Assembly: GCA_030142905.1 (NCBI GenBank)
Contig: JASJOG010000444.1
Coordinates: 105,553-169,552 of the forward strand
Direction of reading: 5' to 3'
Source: Heliopora coerulea
Lineage: Eukaryota; Cnidaria; Anthozoa; Scleralcyonacea; Helioporidae
Length of the DNA: 64,000 nucleotides
The notes beneath the pieces were generated by a model. That model had not been told where the DNA came from, ran no database searches, and saw only the letters and a list, made by a program, of their open reading frames with translations. Below, piece after piece: positions 1 to 11,480 of the stretch; position 1 is the first letter of the stretch; each line of letters begins with the position of its first letter. The position numbers were made by a program, and so were the translations under genes.

Positions 1-2307
1 TGATATAGTACTTCTTTGAAAAGGCTATTGAAAAAACCTGTAGCGTTACCGGTATCCCAGCATTTTTGTTACGGCTTCCAAAGCGTAAGGATATTTTTTC
101 ATTTACTTTTCCCGTGATAAAACTGTTAGTTATAATACTTCTGAAATTTTGAATGTTTGAATTAAATGACATTGAGTTGAGCGCAAAAACGCCTTGACTT
201 CTCCGCAAATTTAGACTTAGTTTCAGGAGTTGTTTTAGGACTTGCTTTTCTTCGAAGAATTCAATTAAAAACAAAATAAATGAACATTATTGAATCCTAA
301 GTAAGCATTCATGCGTTCATGAAGCAAAACGAGATCAAAAGAAAATCTCACGACAACAAAAATTGCTCAAAAATAACGAACAGAACGAACCAAATACTGT
401 ATAAAATAGTTTGCTTTTTTTTGTAGAACTGTCGTTATCGGCCTTTGATTAAGACAACTTTAGCTTTGGCTATTGTCACCAATCTTTTGTTATTTTATTT
501 AATTTATAAACTGTGTAACTGTAATGGGAAGATATTTCTATAGATAATTTGGTCTTCAGTAAACAGCCTTACCGTTTGAGCAAGTTAGCGCATTAGAGCA
601 AGAGTCAAGTATGAGAATATCTGTCCCCAAGATATCTAAATGTCCATTAACCCTTTCTCTGCGAGAGCTCACCCCTTGACGAGTAAAGTCGTGTAGCGTA
701 ACTAAGAGTGAAATAGTACAAGTTATATCTTGCTGCAAAAGATTTAAGAACGTATCTTTTTGTTGGTTAACAAGTTGCGGACTTGCAATAATATGACTCA
801 TAGGTAACTGTGGCGAATTCAACTTCCGTTCCGTTTCTTTCGCCAATTTAGCTTTTCCAAACCACCTTACAATCACAACATGTTTCATGCTGACAACAGT
901 CATGTTTAACATGCTTTTAATTTTCTATTAGTTCATTCCGTACACTTACTTTGGTCATTTCTAAAGACCATACCCTGAGTACGAGGTGTTTAAGTGATAC
1001 CGAGGTTTAAGGTATATAACCGTCTTATATCACCATTGGTACATGAGGTTTTTGAAAACAAAGTTACCAACGTTTGCAATTGAAAGTCTCCGTTGACATT
1101 TCGTTCCAGATATTTCCATTTTCCAGGGTATAAGACCGACAGATGTTTGGATATGGTTGTAGGGAATATCGAACGTTTCCAAACGAAATATTGATCCCGA
1201 TTGTGGCGGATTAAAGGTGGGGGGGGGGGGGGATGGGGGGAATTTTGGGAACGTGCCAGCGGCTCTGCGCTTTTGGGGCCCCGCACAATTTTTGGGAGCC
1301 TTGCGCTTTTTGATAATGATAATGATGTTATTTTACCAGGGAGCTCACATCATCGAAGTGTTTTTCAGCGAAGCCCTGATTATCAGTGGCGTGTATATAG
1401 GGAAGCAGGGGGGCGCCGTCCCTCCCGCCGGAAATTTCAGTCGGAGAATTTAGAGCTTGTCGGAAAATTTGTGGAAGGATACCTTACTATATTTCTTTCG
1501 CTGAGAAGTCAAAAAACCTTCAGGACTAGAAATGTCAAAAATTGGACATTTATACACCATAGAAATGATATAATATTACGGTAAATGAAAATTTGAAACT
1601 ACTTTAAACATCTTTTACCTAAACCGAATGCAGAAAACCGAACGGTTTTCTTTTGAAATATGGCAACTGTCTGCCTTTAAATTAGCATTAGAAAATTCAT
1701 TCCTCGCGGTTCGAGTTGACAGGTACCTAACAACGTAAAGTTTCGTCCAATAAACTTCAACGTTTTAACTTTGAAACAATGCGTTTATTAACGCACAGTG
1801 CACAGTCAGTCGCAAATGCAGTAGTGCAAAATAGGAAAATCGTGTAATCAAAATAGCCTATAAAATAGTTGGTAACATTTTGTGTTCTGAAAAGAAGCCT
1901 GTCAATGCTAGTTGGTTGGTGCCGCTGTGTCCGCGTACTACAGCCAAGGCTAGACTGCTGTTACTAATTTTCAACTCTAAATGACTACTAAAAATGCGTT
2001 TGCCGTTTGTTCAGGTAAACCGATTTAGGCTAACTCCTGTCGGAAACTTTTCAAATCTTGCCCCCCTCCTCCAGAAATTGTTATGTACGCCGCTGCAGCT
2101 GATTATTATTACAACTCGCACACCACCTAACTAAGGACAGTGGAAGGGGTCTAAGCCTGCTACGGGCTCCCAGCATCCCGCCAGGTAAGGCCGCAACAGA
2201 CATTGCACATTTCAGGGAACTTGTGGGGAAAGGAAATTTATTATTATGAATATTGTTATTATGTTTCTATTAACCAGTTCATATTCTGACCATTATTCCC
2301 TCCCACC
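1..2307. repeat. Duplicated 2.3-kb block, copy 1
   Basis: The block matches 46471-48808 almost end to end at high identity, with small indels. Homology is already present at base 1, so it continues left of the window, and it ends at the shared phrase ccctccca near 2307. The block contains a G14 tract at 1219-1232, a TTATT microsatellite near 2100, and short minus-strand ORFs (about 990-1286, partly shared with 47717-47914) with no recognisable domain. Copy 1 lacks the hairpin insertion found in copy 2 and has a LINE 3' end in its microsatellite that copy 2 lacks. No gene is supported inside it. It may be a segmental duplication or a long repeat. Confidence 0.85.
2111..2239 (-). mobile_element. 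LINE 3'-end fragment inserted in a (TTA)n tract
   Basis: About 129 bp beginning acaactcgcacacc and ending ggaaattt, flanked on both sides by ATT repeats. The same sequence forms the 3' end of the LINE at 16658-18640. The matching position of the duplicated block (about 48724-48765) holds only an uninterrupted TTA/TTG repeat, so it is a natural empty site. This is a severely 5'-truncated insertion of the TAA-targeted LINE family. Confidence 0.8.
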
Positions 2308-5300
2308 AAATATTGCTGGGAGGTAACCGACGTACACGTGTTCCCATTGGTTCACACTGAAGCTGACGCGCTTCGACTGTACGTTCACTACTCTGGCTGT
2401 ACCACTCCACCAAGCACTTTCCTAATTATTGTTTCCACCTCAGAAAGCACCGTCTGCTGTATTGTACTGATTAGCCTAATCACACTGTCCTCATTTCCAG
2501 TAATCTTCCTCACTGCTCTGGTTGCATCTTCGCCACCAACCCCCCAGACATCCAATTATTACCGGCACTACTTCCACTCTGTACCTTCTCTTTTCTTTGG
2601 TTTTGAATGCCAGCTGTTGATACTTCTGTAACTTCGTTCTCGTCGCTTCCTCGATGCTATGCTCTTGAAGGGCATGACATGTCCACTAACCAGATCTTTC
2701 TCGCTTTCTCGTCCTCTCATGTCAAGTCTGGTCTGCGTACAGAGCTGGTCTTTCTCATCCTATGCTCCAAGTCCCAACACAACTTGAACAGGTTCTCCTT
2801 TAGGACATGGCCTTCGTCCCATCTAACAGTGTACCATGCCGTATTGGCAGGGAGAAGCTCTCTCTCAACGGCCCAGCTGACAGCCCGTACCATCAAGGCA
2901 TTGTTGTGCCTACCGAGATACTCGGTTCCTGCCAGAATCTCCCACCCTTCAAGCAGGTGTTCAACGGTTACATCAAACTTCTTTCACAATCTACATTTTC
3001 CGTCCCCGCCTCCTATCCAACGGAACACGTTCTACTGTCGAGTCTACACCATCTGCTCCCGCAAATCCATGATTCCAGCCTTCTTCTGCAGTGTGATGTT
3101 TGTGTTCAACCACACAAGGCTCTTGTTCTCCAAACACTTGACTCTGCATACCCTTCTTGACTCTGCATATCCTTAATCATTCTTCAATTCTCTTTGACCA
3201 TTCTTTCTCTATCTTCTTAACATCTTTCCAGACTTCGTCCTTCCCAAATTCAACCTCACTACAACTTCACCCAGCGCTTGTTCTGCTTCCCTTTTTAGGT
3301 TCTTGTATTCGCTATCATACTCTCTTTTCCAAGCAATCCTTATCCAGCGGCTCGTGCCACAAACCATGTACGTTGCCACCCGCATCTTTGTTTTCTTATA
3401 AACCTGCAGCAGGCTCTTCAAGCCGCGCCTTCCATCCTGTCTCTTCAGGTAGAGCCTCTCGTCACTCTCCTGTCGGCCCAGCATACCTCTCTTACGTAGA
3501 ATATCCTTCACCAACATGTCAAGATCATATAATTCTTTCTGGGTGAACTGGCATACATTCATGGCGTAGGCCGCATCCGGGATGACTCTGCAATTGATCG
3601 CTCTCATGAGATTCTTAGTTTACAGCCCAAGCTCTACGAGGCTCTCCAACCTCTTTCGCATTTCTTCCTTGATTCTCTGCAATACTTTCTCTTTGTTTTT
3701 CTACTTCGCCTGCTCTATTCCAAGGAATTTGTAGAAGTTATCCTTCTCTGGGTCCAGCGCCTCTGCCCTCTCTTCCAGTATAGTCTAGCCCTCGCCTTTA
3801 GTCATCTTACCTCTTCTCCGCACGTTTCTTCACTCCGTACACTGCCCCTGTATCGTCGCTAACTTTCACGATTATCTCGTTAGCAGCTTCCATCTGTTTA
3901 TGACTTTCCTGGTAGGTCTTCAGGTCATCAATAAATAGGCTGTGCGTCCTCTTCGAGAGCCTTTCACGGGGGGTTTCCATCCTATATTCCGTTTTTTCCT
4001 CCAATAGCATTGTAACTGGGACCTCAGTCAGACAGAATCCTATCGGCGAATAACTGTCCCGTTGTAAAAAACCACACCGTATTCTAATCCATCTACTCTA
4101 CACCTTGTGATTTCTAACATTCAACTCTAACCGTGTCTTCCAACTGCTCATCAATTTCCGTAGCACATTTATAAGCGGCTTAGGTACATCCATCCTGTCG
4201 TACACCATCACTATCCAGTCATGGTGAACTCTGTCGTACGCCTTCCTGTAGTCGTAAAACGCGACTGCCAGGTCCCTTTTGCGTTCTCGTACCTCGTCCA
4301 TTATACACTTATCAATAGGTAGTTGGTCAACCGTACCCAACACTCCTTCTGAGGCTCCTAGTTGTCCTTCATTCCATATCTCGTAACATCGAGCATGATC
4401 TCTCATGTACCGTCTTATCATACCAGTGAATAACTTGTATGAAGTATTTAGACACGTTATCGGTCTGTACTCCTTCTCAAATGACACGTCCCCGGTCTTC
4501 GGTCAAAGGACTCTGATGCCTAAAGTCACCCATTCAGGGATGCCCTCTGGATCTTCATTCCAGCTATTCATTGTTTTTTCTAAAGCCTTCCAGGTTCCAC
4601 TAAACTTCTTCCACCAGAGATTCTGGATTCCGTCAATACCAGGCGAGCTCCAATTCTTCCTCCTCTTTATTACTTTTTCAATGGTCTCTTCACTTATCTC
4701 GATATCCTGTACATCCCTGATCCTCTTTCTCAACTTCTCCTTGATTTTCTCCATCCACGGTTGTTCAATAGTAATCTTCTCCTCTTCCCACATGCCTCCC
4801 CAAAATTCCAAGAATCTCTCCATTGCTAGGTGCTCACCCTTAAATTCCTTTGTACTATTCACTCTCTTGTAGAACGCCCCTTCATCTGCTACAAACATTG
4901 CGTTATTCTTTCTTTTCTTCCTCTTCTCCACTGCTTTCAGCGATATCACTTTCTTCACCCTCAGCTCATCCAACCACTTCTCCGAGGCCTCCACAAGCTC
5001 CTGCGTGCCTGCTGATCCTCCTTCTACATACTTCCTCAGTTCTTGTAAAATCTTCACTTCTTTCCTCGTTGATTTTCTTTGTGTCCCTCTGCAAAAGAGC
5101 TTATTATTTACTCTCGCTATTCTCTGCCTTAGTGCCTTAATCGGGTTGCGTAACCTCCTCTCTCTTCTATTTCCTTCTCTGTTCTATCTCCTTCCTAAGT
5201 CCCGGAACTCTCATCTTGGCATTCAGTAATCTTGCTATTGCCTTTCCCATGGCATAAACTGCATCTGTGATATCCTCCAACTTATTGCTACTTTTGAGGT

Positions 5301-6150
5301 ATTCGCTAAGTATCTTATTTGCACACTTTTATCTGGAGGCAGTTTTTAAGTGTCGGAAGCTGGTTCCTTTCTTTGATGTTGGTCGCATTTGTTGGTGTTA
5401 GCTGTGCTAACTCCGCTGTGAAAACCTCTTTTAATGCTTCTTCTCCCTCTGTCTCTGCTGCTTCATCTGCTTCTGTTCCTCTATCGGTTTCCTGCTCCAC
5501 ATCCTTTTCTGACACCTCTACCACTCTTACTGTCTCCTCCAATTCCCCATCCTCAACTCCTGCCTCAGTTCCCTCCTCCTCACTCTCCTCATTCCTTTTT
5601 CTCACCAAGACAAAGTTCGCAATCTGTTTCTCCTTCTTAAATCTAGCAGCATTATCTCTCAGCTTTTCATCTTTTAATCTCTCTCCAAACTTCTGTTCCC
5701 GTCTATCACCTACCCTCTTCATGAAACCAAGTCTACGTTCCCTTTCCTCCGTATCTATTTCAACCAGTCGAGCCTTCTTGGCTGTCGTCCAGTGCATACT
5801 CTCTGGTGGTGCCTCATACTCAGGCTTCTCAGATCGTCCTTCTAGCTGACCCATTACTTCCTCTTCTAATTTGAACCTCCTGGCATTATCCACTAGGTTC
5901 TGGGCTGAGACATTCTTCTTTGTTCGCGCTTCATTTGACCATCTCTTTTTAACATACTTCATGAATCCGCTTCCTTTCTCTCTTTCCTTATATTCTATCT
6001 TGAAGAGTAGTACTTTCTTCTCCAAAGTTCACTCCAACCTCCTCCCTCTCCCTCAGTTGTTTATGTGTGCTCTAGTAATATTCTCAGCTTGCACTGCATT
6101 TGTTCAGTCTAGAACGTCTGCTTCTAAAGTTAAGGGTCGACTCATAATTT
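2308..6150 (-). mobile_element. R4/Dong- or CRE-like LINE with restriction-like endonuclease, degenerate
   Basis: Read on the minus strand, the element has its parts in LINE order, broken by frameshifts and stops. An N-terminal region (5315-6025) has two Myb-like repeats with a shared GFMK.V and DNA.RFK pattern, then an acidic stretch. Next come a linker (4503-5057) with the SPGIDGIQNLWWKKF motif, RT fingers and palm (4098-4487) with PITCLNTSYKLF and motif A AFYDYRKAYDRV, an RT catalytic box LFIDDLKTY (3807-4010), the thumb (3209-3607), and an endonuclease with RRPDLT and WLVDMSCP (about 2640-2810). Known families with this order copy themselves by target-primed reverse transcription. The right end abuts (TTA)n at 6152-6182. 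It is not functional as sequenced. Confidence 0.85.
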
Positions 6151-6151
6151 T

Positions 6152-6182
6152 GTTATTGTTATTATTATTATTATTATTTTAA
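6152..6182. repeat. (TTA)n microsatellite at a LINE-LINE junction
   Basis: A run of TTA/TTG repeats separates the 5' edge of one minus-strand LINE from the 3' edge of the next. It is probably the 3' (TAA)n tail of the 6183-7370 copy, or the target it entered. Confidence 0.85.
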
Positions 6183-7367
6183 TTTAAAATACTCAGCTTA
6201 AATAGTCGCTGGTCACATGTTAATAAGCTGAGGGCAAGCTGTATCTCACAGCCTTAGGCCTCAAGCACATTTCGCAGAATCCTTGCAGATCCGAGTAGTG
6301 TTGCTTTCTGCAGGAGTTCGATCTTTGTTGGAACTCCAATCTTCCCGAGGTATTTGCCAAGGTTCTTGGTAACCATACCTAGTGAACCAACCACCACTGG
6401 AACCACACACGTTTTGATGTCCCATAGACGTGCGATTTCTCTTCTAAGGTCCTGGTACTTTTGGATCTTCTCTTTTTCTTTTGCTGCAATATTAGCATCT
6501 GCAGGCACAGCAATGTCGATTACTATGCACTCATTCTCTTTCCTGTTTACCAGTACAATGTCCGATCTCCGGGCTTCAATTTCACGATCCGTCTGGATGG
6601 TAAAGTCCCACAGCATTTTTATGGTAGCATTTTCAATGACTGGTTCCGGCTTGTGTTCGTACCATTTCTCTTCGACGTCAAGTCCACGCTGTTTTGCGAT
6701 TGCCCAGTGCACAATCCTGGCAACGTTGTCATGTCGATGTTTATATTGAATCTGTGCCATGTTACTACATTCACACAACAAGTGGCCCACCGTCTCGTCT
6801 TTCACACCACACATTCTACATAAAGGAGATAGCTGCTGTTTGTCGATTTTTGCTTTGATCGCATTAGTTCTCAACGCTTGATCTTGTGCCGCTGTGATCA
6901 GACCCTCGGTCTCCTTTTTCAAGTCTCCTCTCATCATCCAGTCCCACGATGCCCAATCTCTGATATCTTCAGTTTGACGTAAGATCTGACCATGCAATGT
7001 CTTAGCCTTCCAGTCCTCTTGTCTTTTTCTCCTCTTCCTTTCTTTGAAATGTTCGGCAGTCTCATCTTCCTCCGAGTTTGAGAAACTCTCATTCCTCACC
7101 GCCCCAAGCAGTGCTTCCTCACTTTTCAGGACATAATTGGACAGGCTTATCCCTTCAGCACGTACGCAGTCCTCAACTCCAATCAGCCACCGACCACCAC
7201 ATCGTCTTGGAAGGTACAAGCGGTCAACATTCGCTCGAGGGTGTAGCATTCCATAGATTGTCATCCGTTTCCTTGTCTTCCTGTCCATGTTCTCCAGCTC
7301 AGCTTTAGACCAGTTCACTATCCCGGCACCATAACGTTGCACTGGCACGGCCCATGTGTTCAAGGCT

Positions 7368-7370
<3 letters not shown>
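6183..7370 (-). mobile_element. 5'-truncated R4/Dong-like LINE
   Basis: Second unit of the LINE train, lying between (TTA)n tracts at 6152-6182 and 7371-7406. It keeps only the region after the reverse transcriptase, an open frame of 369 codons. The sharp left junction with a TAA repeat and the right edge directly at (ATT)n match target-primed insertion into TAA microsatellites with 5' truncation. Confidence 0.85.
6254..7363 (-). CDS. LINE C-terminal region: zinc knuckle plus restriction-like endonuclease
   Basis: A 369-aa open frame with no stops, unusual for this window. The N-terminal part is the RT thumb/connection region, with NMDRKTRKRMTIYGMLHPRA and LYLPRRCGGR. A CX2C...HX4C zinc knuckle (CRMCGVKDETVGHLLCEC) lies at about residues 182-199. 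The endonuclease follows, with RRSD in place of the usual R.PD, then VIDIAVPADANIAAKEKEKI, giving a PD-(D/E)XK arrangement in which Pro is replaced by Ser. The RT catalytic core is absent, so the copy cannot mobilise itself. The first Met is only where the truncated frame opens and is not a real start. Related fragments lie at 7407-9010 and 18663-20460. Confidence 0.85.
   Translation of the reverse strand: MNTWAVPVQRYGAGIVNWSKAELENMDRKTRKRMTIYGMLHPRANVDRLYLPRRCGGRWLIGVEDCVRAEGISLSNYVLKSEEALLGAVRNESFSNSEEDETAEHFKERKRRKRQEDWKAKTLHGQILRQTEDIRDWASWDWMMRGDLKKETEGLITAAQDQALRTNAIKAKIDKQQLSPLCRMCGVKDETVGHLLCECSNMAQIQYKHRHDNVARIVHWAIAKQRGLDVEEKWYEHKPEPVIENATIKMLWDFTIQTDREIEARRSDIVLVNRKENECIVIDIAVPADANIAAKEKEKIQKYQDLRREIARLWDIKTCVVPVVVGSLGMVTKNLGKYLGKIGVPTKIELLQKATLLGSARILRNVLEA

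Positions 7371-7406
<36 letters not shown>
7371..7406. repeat. (ATT)n microsatellite at a LINE-LINE junction
   Basis: Twelve ATT units separate the truncated 5' edge of the 6183-7370 LINE from the 3' end of the next minus-strand LINE. Read through, it produces spurious poly-Asn or poly-Leu ORFs. Confidence 0.95.
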
Positions 7407-7408
<2 letters not shown>

Positions 7409-9010
7409 ATATCGCATCACACTCTCCAAAGGAAGTGGCGAGGGGTCTTGGCCTCCAAAGGCAGCCCGTCAACAAGACCGTAGCCGACAGAGGAGACAAC
7501 GTACCTTCTAGGATACTCTTGGGGATATTTCAATCTTACCATTAAGAATTTTAACACCCATGCGCTCAGTCTAAGGCTTGACAGGGCAAGAACATACTGA
7601 CGACTAGTTCCAAGAAGTATTCCCCGAATAAACTGGTCTATTGGCATTAATCTGCTTATCTGTGTTGACTGGCAAGTTCCATAATATTGGCACTTTCATT
7701 TTCAGTCACTGTTTCTGGTATGTAATCATACCAGTTACCTGCAGCTGGAAGGTAGTAGTGCTGACAGATTTTCTAATGTAGATATCCTGCTGCTCTGTTA
7801 TGTCTTTGAACATACTCTGTCTTGGCAAGAACTGGACATCCTGCTACTATATGGTCAACTGTCTTCTCGAATTCTTTGCACATTCTACATTTGGGGTCAG
7901 CGTCATCTTTGATTATCCTATGATGATACGACTTTTTTGCAAGGCTTTGATCTTGCGCTGCGATAATTAACCCTTCAGTTTCCGATTTGAGACCCGAGCT
8001 CTTGAGCCAGTAGTGTGTGTTTTCCTGATCAACATCTGGCTTATTCACTGTCACTGGGTATTGACCATGCATCAGTTTTTCTTCCCAAACTTGTTGCATC
8101 TTCTCCTGTAACTTTTTCTTAGTCTCCTGTTTCACTCTTTTTGCAAACTTTGTGATTGATTCGTGATATTTCCTTGCGAGATCTGACTCTCCTAACTCAT
8201 TCTTAATTTTGCTGGAATCCTTTACTACAGAGTATTGCTTTTTGTTCTTCTCAAGTTGGTGTACCAGTTTCAAGAGCGGATCTTCTGTTTGTTCTAGATA
8301 AGTTAACTCTAGCTGAGTGAGTCCTCTTCCTCCTATCTGTCGAGGGAGATAAATTCTTTCCACATCCGCCTTAGGGTGGTTCATTTATTCCATGGTAAGC
8401 AACTTTCTTGTTTTGCTATCCAGTTTCTTGATTTCACTCATCTGCCAATTAATGATATTAAAACTGTACGTGACTACAGTTACACAAAGAGTGTTAATGA
8501 CTTCCTTTGTTATATCTTCATGCACTTCATCCAAGTTCTTGAGCCAAAAGTTTGGCACTCTATCTATACCTGGTGATTTCCAGTTACAAGTCTTCTTCAG
8601 TGAAATGCTTATGTCTTCTTTCTCTAGGTCTTTCCATTCTTGCGTTGGTTGATTTTTATTATTTCCTCCTGCTGTTTGATCCATTCGGCTATCTCATTAT
8701 GCTACTTTTCGTCCTCCCATATCTTCCTCCAGGAACTTCTATCTCTTCAAGCATAGGCGGTTGCTCAACATTGATCTATTTTTTCTTAGGTCCTTATAGA
8801 GCTTCTTAGTATTTTCCTTAAAGAGCTTATTCTGTCTGAATTGTTTCCCCCTTTTCTCATACTATCTGATTCTCTGTGCTTTAGTTTGAATTTGCTGTTT
8901 CAACTTTTCTCTTACTTCAGGTAGATCTTCCATCTTCTTGATGTTATATCTTCTCTTTATTTTCCTTTGTTTTCTCTGATTAACTTCTGATTTATTTTCA
9001 ATTTCAGTTA
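7407..9010 (-). mobile_element. R4/Dong-like LINE with internal deletion
   Basis: Third unit of the train. The minus frame at 7773-8384 carries thumb motifs (NHPKADVERIYLPRQIGGRG) and a zinc knuckle CRMCKEFEKTVDHIVAGC. The frame at 8385-8684 carries the pre-RT motif WKSPGIDRVPNFWLKNL and then jumps directly to the thumb phrase NIINWQMSEIKKLDSKTRK. The whole RT palm between them is missing, so this copy has an internal deletion. The remaining 3' sequence (7407-7772) is frameshifted. The right edge near 9010 is approximate. Confidence 0.75.
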
Positions 9011-9790
9011 GAATTGCCAGTTAGGATTGCCAGTTAGAATTGAAAAAATTCAGTTTAAATAGGAATATTTAGTAAATTTTGGTGATTTTACATGTGCACG
9101 AAATATAGGTTTAGAAGTGAGCGTTGCAACGTTGCCTGTTCAGTATTTGTGTATGTTAGATAGGTGTTTTGATGATAATATGGTTCAGTTATATTATTGG
9201 CGTTCTAGAATTATGAAAAGGTTAATTTATTTCAGAAGGTCTTGTCTTTACCTTGATAGGTTTGTAGTCAGCAATTTGTGACTTTCTCGTTTGATCATTT
9301 TAGATAATGTGTTTAGATCTGCTTAGCCCCAGGAAGCCTGCTGGGGTTTCCCCTTTGACGAGTAAAATCGTCCGGCGTTAGCCAGAGTAAAATTAATCAA
9401 GACGACAAGTTCCGTCTTCAGGCGTCAAAGTGTTTGAAGCATTTGGTGTTATAGAGTACATCTTAGCCTGGGCCTCACCAATTTTTTTCCTTGCACGATG
9501 CCTTTCCCTTTGTTAGTTTCCACTAACAGTTGCTAATACATTAACACATTAACACTTTTGTTGCGGATCAGACATTAATTGAGAGGTTTCTTGGTTTTTC
9601 AGATGCAACATCAAATAGGGTAGCCAAAAACCGTTAGTGACCCTAATAATCGTTAAATTTCACGATTGCTCAGTTAAACGAATAACGTATCTCCTCCTTC
9701 ATGATTTTGCTTCTACCACCATTTCAAGAGGTTGAGTCGAAATGGGAGTCAGCTGTCTTATATTTCATGAATTGACGTACACTGCTAAAG
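9011..9790. other. No gene seen; contains a TGACGAGTAAAATCGT repeat motif
   Basis: No supported coding sequence. Around 9345-9400 the phrase tgacgagtaaaatcgtc with a following agagtaaaat matches the duplicated block (about 675-710 and 47040-47075). It looks like a short dispersed palindromic repeat (MITE-like) of the host genome. Confidence 0.5.
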
Positions 9791-9791
9791 T

Positions 9792-9882
9792 CAACTAGAA
9801 AAGTTGACTTGAGTGGGATTTGAACTCGCATCTTCGAGTTTCCGGACTGCTGCTCTTCCATTTAAGTTATCGAGTCAACTGG
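9792..9882 (-). repeat. tRNA-derived SINE fragment
   Basis: On the minus strand the sequence reads as a tRNA-like fold. The end phrase gttgactcgataac is complementary to the start ...aagtcaac, and a B-box-like GAGTTCAAATCC lies near the 3' side. A relative lies at 59574-59650. It is too degenerate at the A box to call a functional tRNA gene. Confidence 0.5.
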
Positions 9883-9939
9883 GGACAGTATGCTCTTTTT
9901 ATCCAATATAAGTGCATGAGAGGTTCTCGCGTCAACTTA

Positions 9940-10005
9940 ACACTCGATATCCGTGAGGATGTGCAGTGTTTTGACTCTATTTCAGAATCATCCTCAGGGT
10001 AACAT
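9940..10005 (-). repeat. Penelope-type tail fragment with hammerhead-like hairpin
   Basis: On the minus strand, 9997-9969 reads CTGAGGA, a T linker, stem GATTCT, loop GAAAT, stem AGAGTC, then AAAA in place of GAAA. The same layout follows the two PLE ORFs at 49533-49561 and 52831-52856. It is probably a decayed PLE tail with no ORF left. Confidence 0.5.
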
Positions 10006-11059
10006 ATGAGTACGAAGTGAACAAAATAACCTTCTATATTCTTCTTCTTTGTGGGTTCTGAATAATGAAGAATACTATTTAAATTATTTTTTTAATCAGT
10101 TGTCGTTGTCGAAAAAAACATTTTAAATCTTATTACGATGACGTCACAAGGTAGACATGCTTTCCCAGAAAAACATCGAAGTGGGGATATTTTGTAATAC
10201 ATGACCTCAATGATGACAAACGTAGGCAATGTGACCATTTTAGTGGTCTGCTGACCAGTCAACTTTTTATAGTTACCGTGGAAACATACTTTGTTCCAGA
10301 ATCCTATTTTCTGTAATTTTCAAGTTTCGTAAACAATCGTTGTCGGCTTTGTTTACTTAGGATATGATTTTGATACAATATCCTGAGTTCCAAGTATAAG
10401 TCTTATTCAAAAATGCAGCTAGTACTCGTTTACACATTATTAGGTCGTGAGACCTAACATGTTGCCATGGTGCGTCAACAAATTTCAACAACTCATTAAT
10501 AATTCATGAGTAAAATAAAAAAAAGGAAAATCATAACCGCGTCCCTTCTGTAATTGCGATAAAAACACGCTTACTTTCCTCAAATTTTATTGACTTGGAA
10601 AACATTAATTTTCAAACCTTCACGAACTAGTGTATTAAAGAGTTCGTTTTCGAAGTCATTTAAAAATCTCGCAGCGCATGGTTTATCGAATCTAAAACTC
10701 TCCAGCTCATTTTCTGAGCATTACTTAACACGTCAATGCTTGAGAAAGCTGTAATGCGGCCACGTTTTATTCATAAATCATTAAAGTGGTGATTTACGAG
10801 ACAATAATGCCAACGTATTTCTGCCGAAACCTGTCCACCTTGTGATATCACCATTCTAATATTTCAAATGGTTACATCTACATAGTGAAAACTGATAAAG
10901 AAAAAAACTGAACGGGTTTCTTCTTTATTTTGAACCTACTTTCGAAAGAAAAATATATAAAGTCGATCTTTTCTTTGTTTCACAAGCATTTTAAATGAAC
11001 AATGTTCATACCTCAATGTAATTTTAGGTGAAAAGCGAGGTATGTCTCATAGATCACAT
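10006..11059. other. No gene seen (probable intron)
   Basis: AT-rich sequence with no domain-bearing frame, no recognised repeat and no microexon candidate. Confidence 0.5.
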
Positions 11060-11290
11060 TATTAACATATAGTGGCTTCTGCTCAGATTGCACATATGTC
11101 GAACTTGCACCTTTACTCACCATCTGAGTCTTGGTAGCTCAATGGTTAGAGCATCTCACCGGTCATCAGAAGATTGCGGGTTCGATCCCCGTCCGGGGCT
11201 CAGAAGTCGTTTTTCTAAGAATAGAGCTTGACGAATGTACATCTCTCATTCAACATATCTCAAAGCTCCCACAATTTAAAATATATATCT
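11060..11290 (+). repeat. tRNA-derived SINE, + copy
   Basis: The tRNA-like head has an A box around 11132-11145 (TGGTAGCTCAATGG) and a B box at 11179-11189 (GGTTCGATCCC), spaced as in a tRNA gene. A 5' leader (gtggcttctgctcag) and a 3' body (cgtttttctaagaatagagc) are shared with copies at 27035-27215, 27262-27325 and 27316-27500. These shared non-tRNA parts make it a SINE rather than a tRNA gene. Confidence 0.8.
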
Positions 11291-11480
11291 AGTAGATTTT
11301 AATACTGGTTAAAGGAACCCCTTACTCGCACTGCGTATGTTTCTTTTTTGGTGTTAATTTTTACCTGACTTCGCGAGATTTAATTTACCATTGTCCATCT
11401 GGCAAATCATTTAATTGCTGTTGAGTCGGAAAGAAAGAGAGTTGACCATGGATCAATGACAAAGTTGTTTTGCTTTACAG

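Noticed and set aside
990..1286. Minus-strand ORF shared in part by both duplicated blocks
   Set aside because: It is partly conserved only because the DNA is duplicated; it has no domain, and the N-terminal Pro run comes from the poly-G tract.
2607..3546. Several + strand Ser/Leu-rich ORFs
   Set aside because: They are antisense shadows of the LINE RT thumb and endonuclease on the minus strand.
5319..5849. Ser-rich + strand ORF of 176 codons
   Set aside because: It is the antisense shadow of the acidic N-terminal LINE ORF on the minus strand.
7305..7545. ORFs with long Asn or Leu runs (also at 16544-16789 and 35263-35786)
   Set aside because: They are translations of TTA/ATT microsatellites, with no codon pattern outside the repeat.
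11126..11202. Functional tRNA gene
   Set aside because: A and B boxes are good, but leader and tail sequence are shared with several other copies, which marks a SINE.
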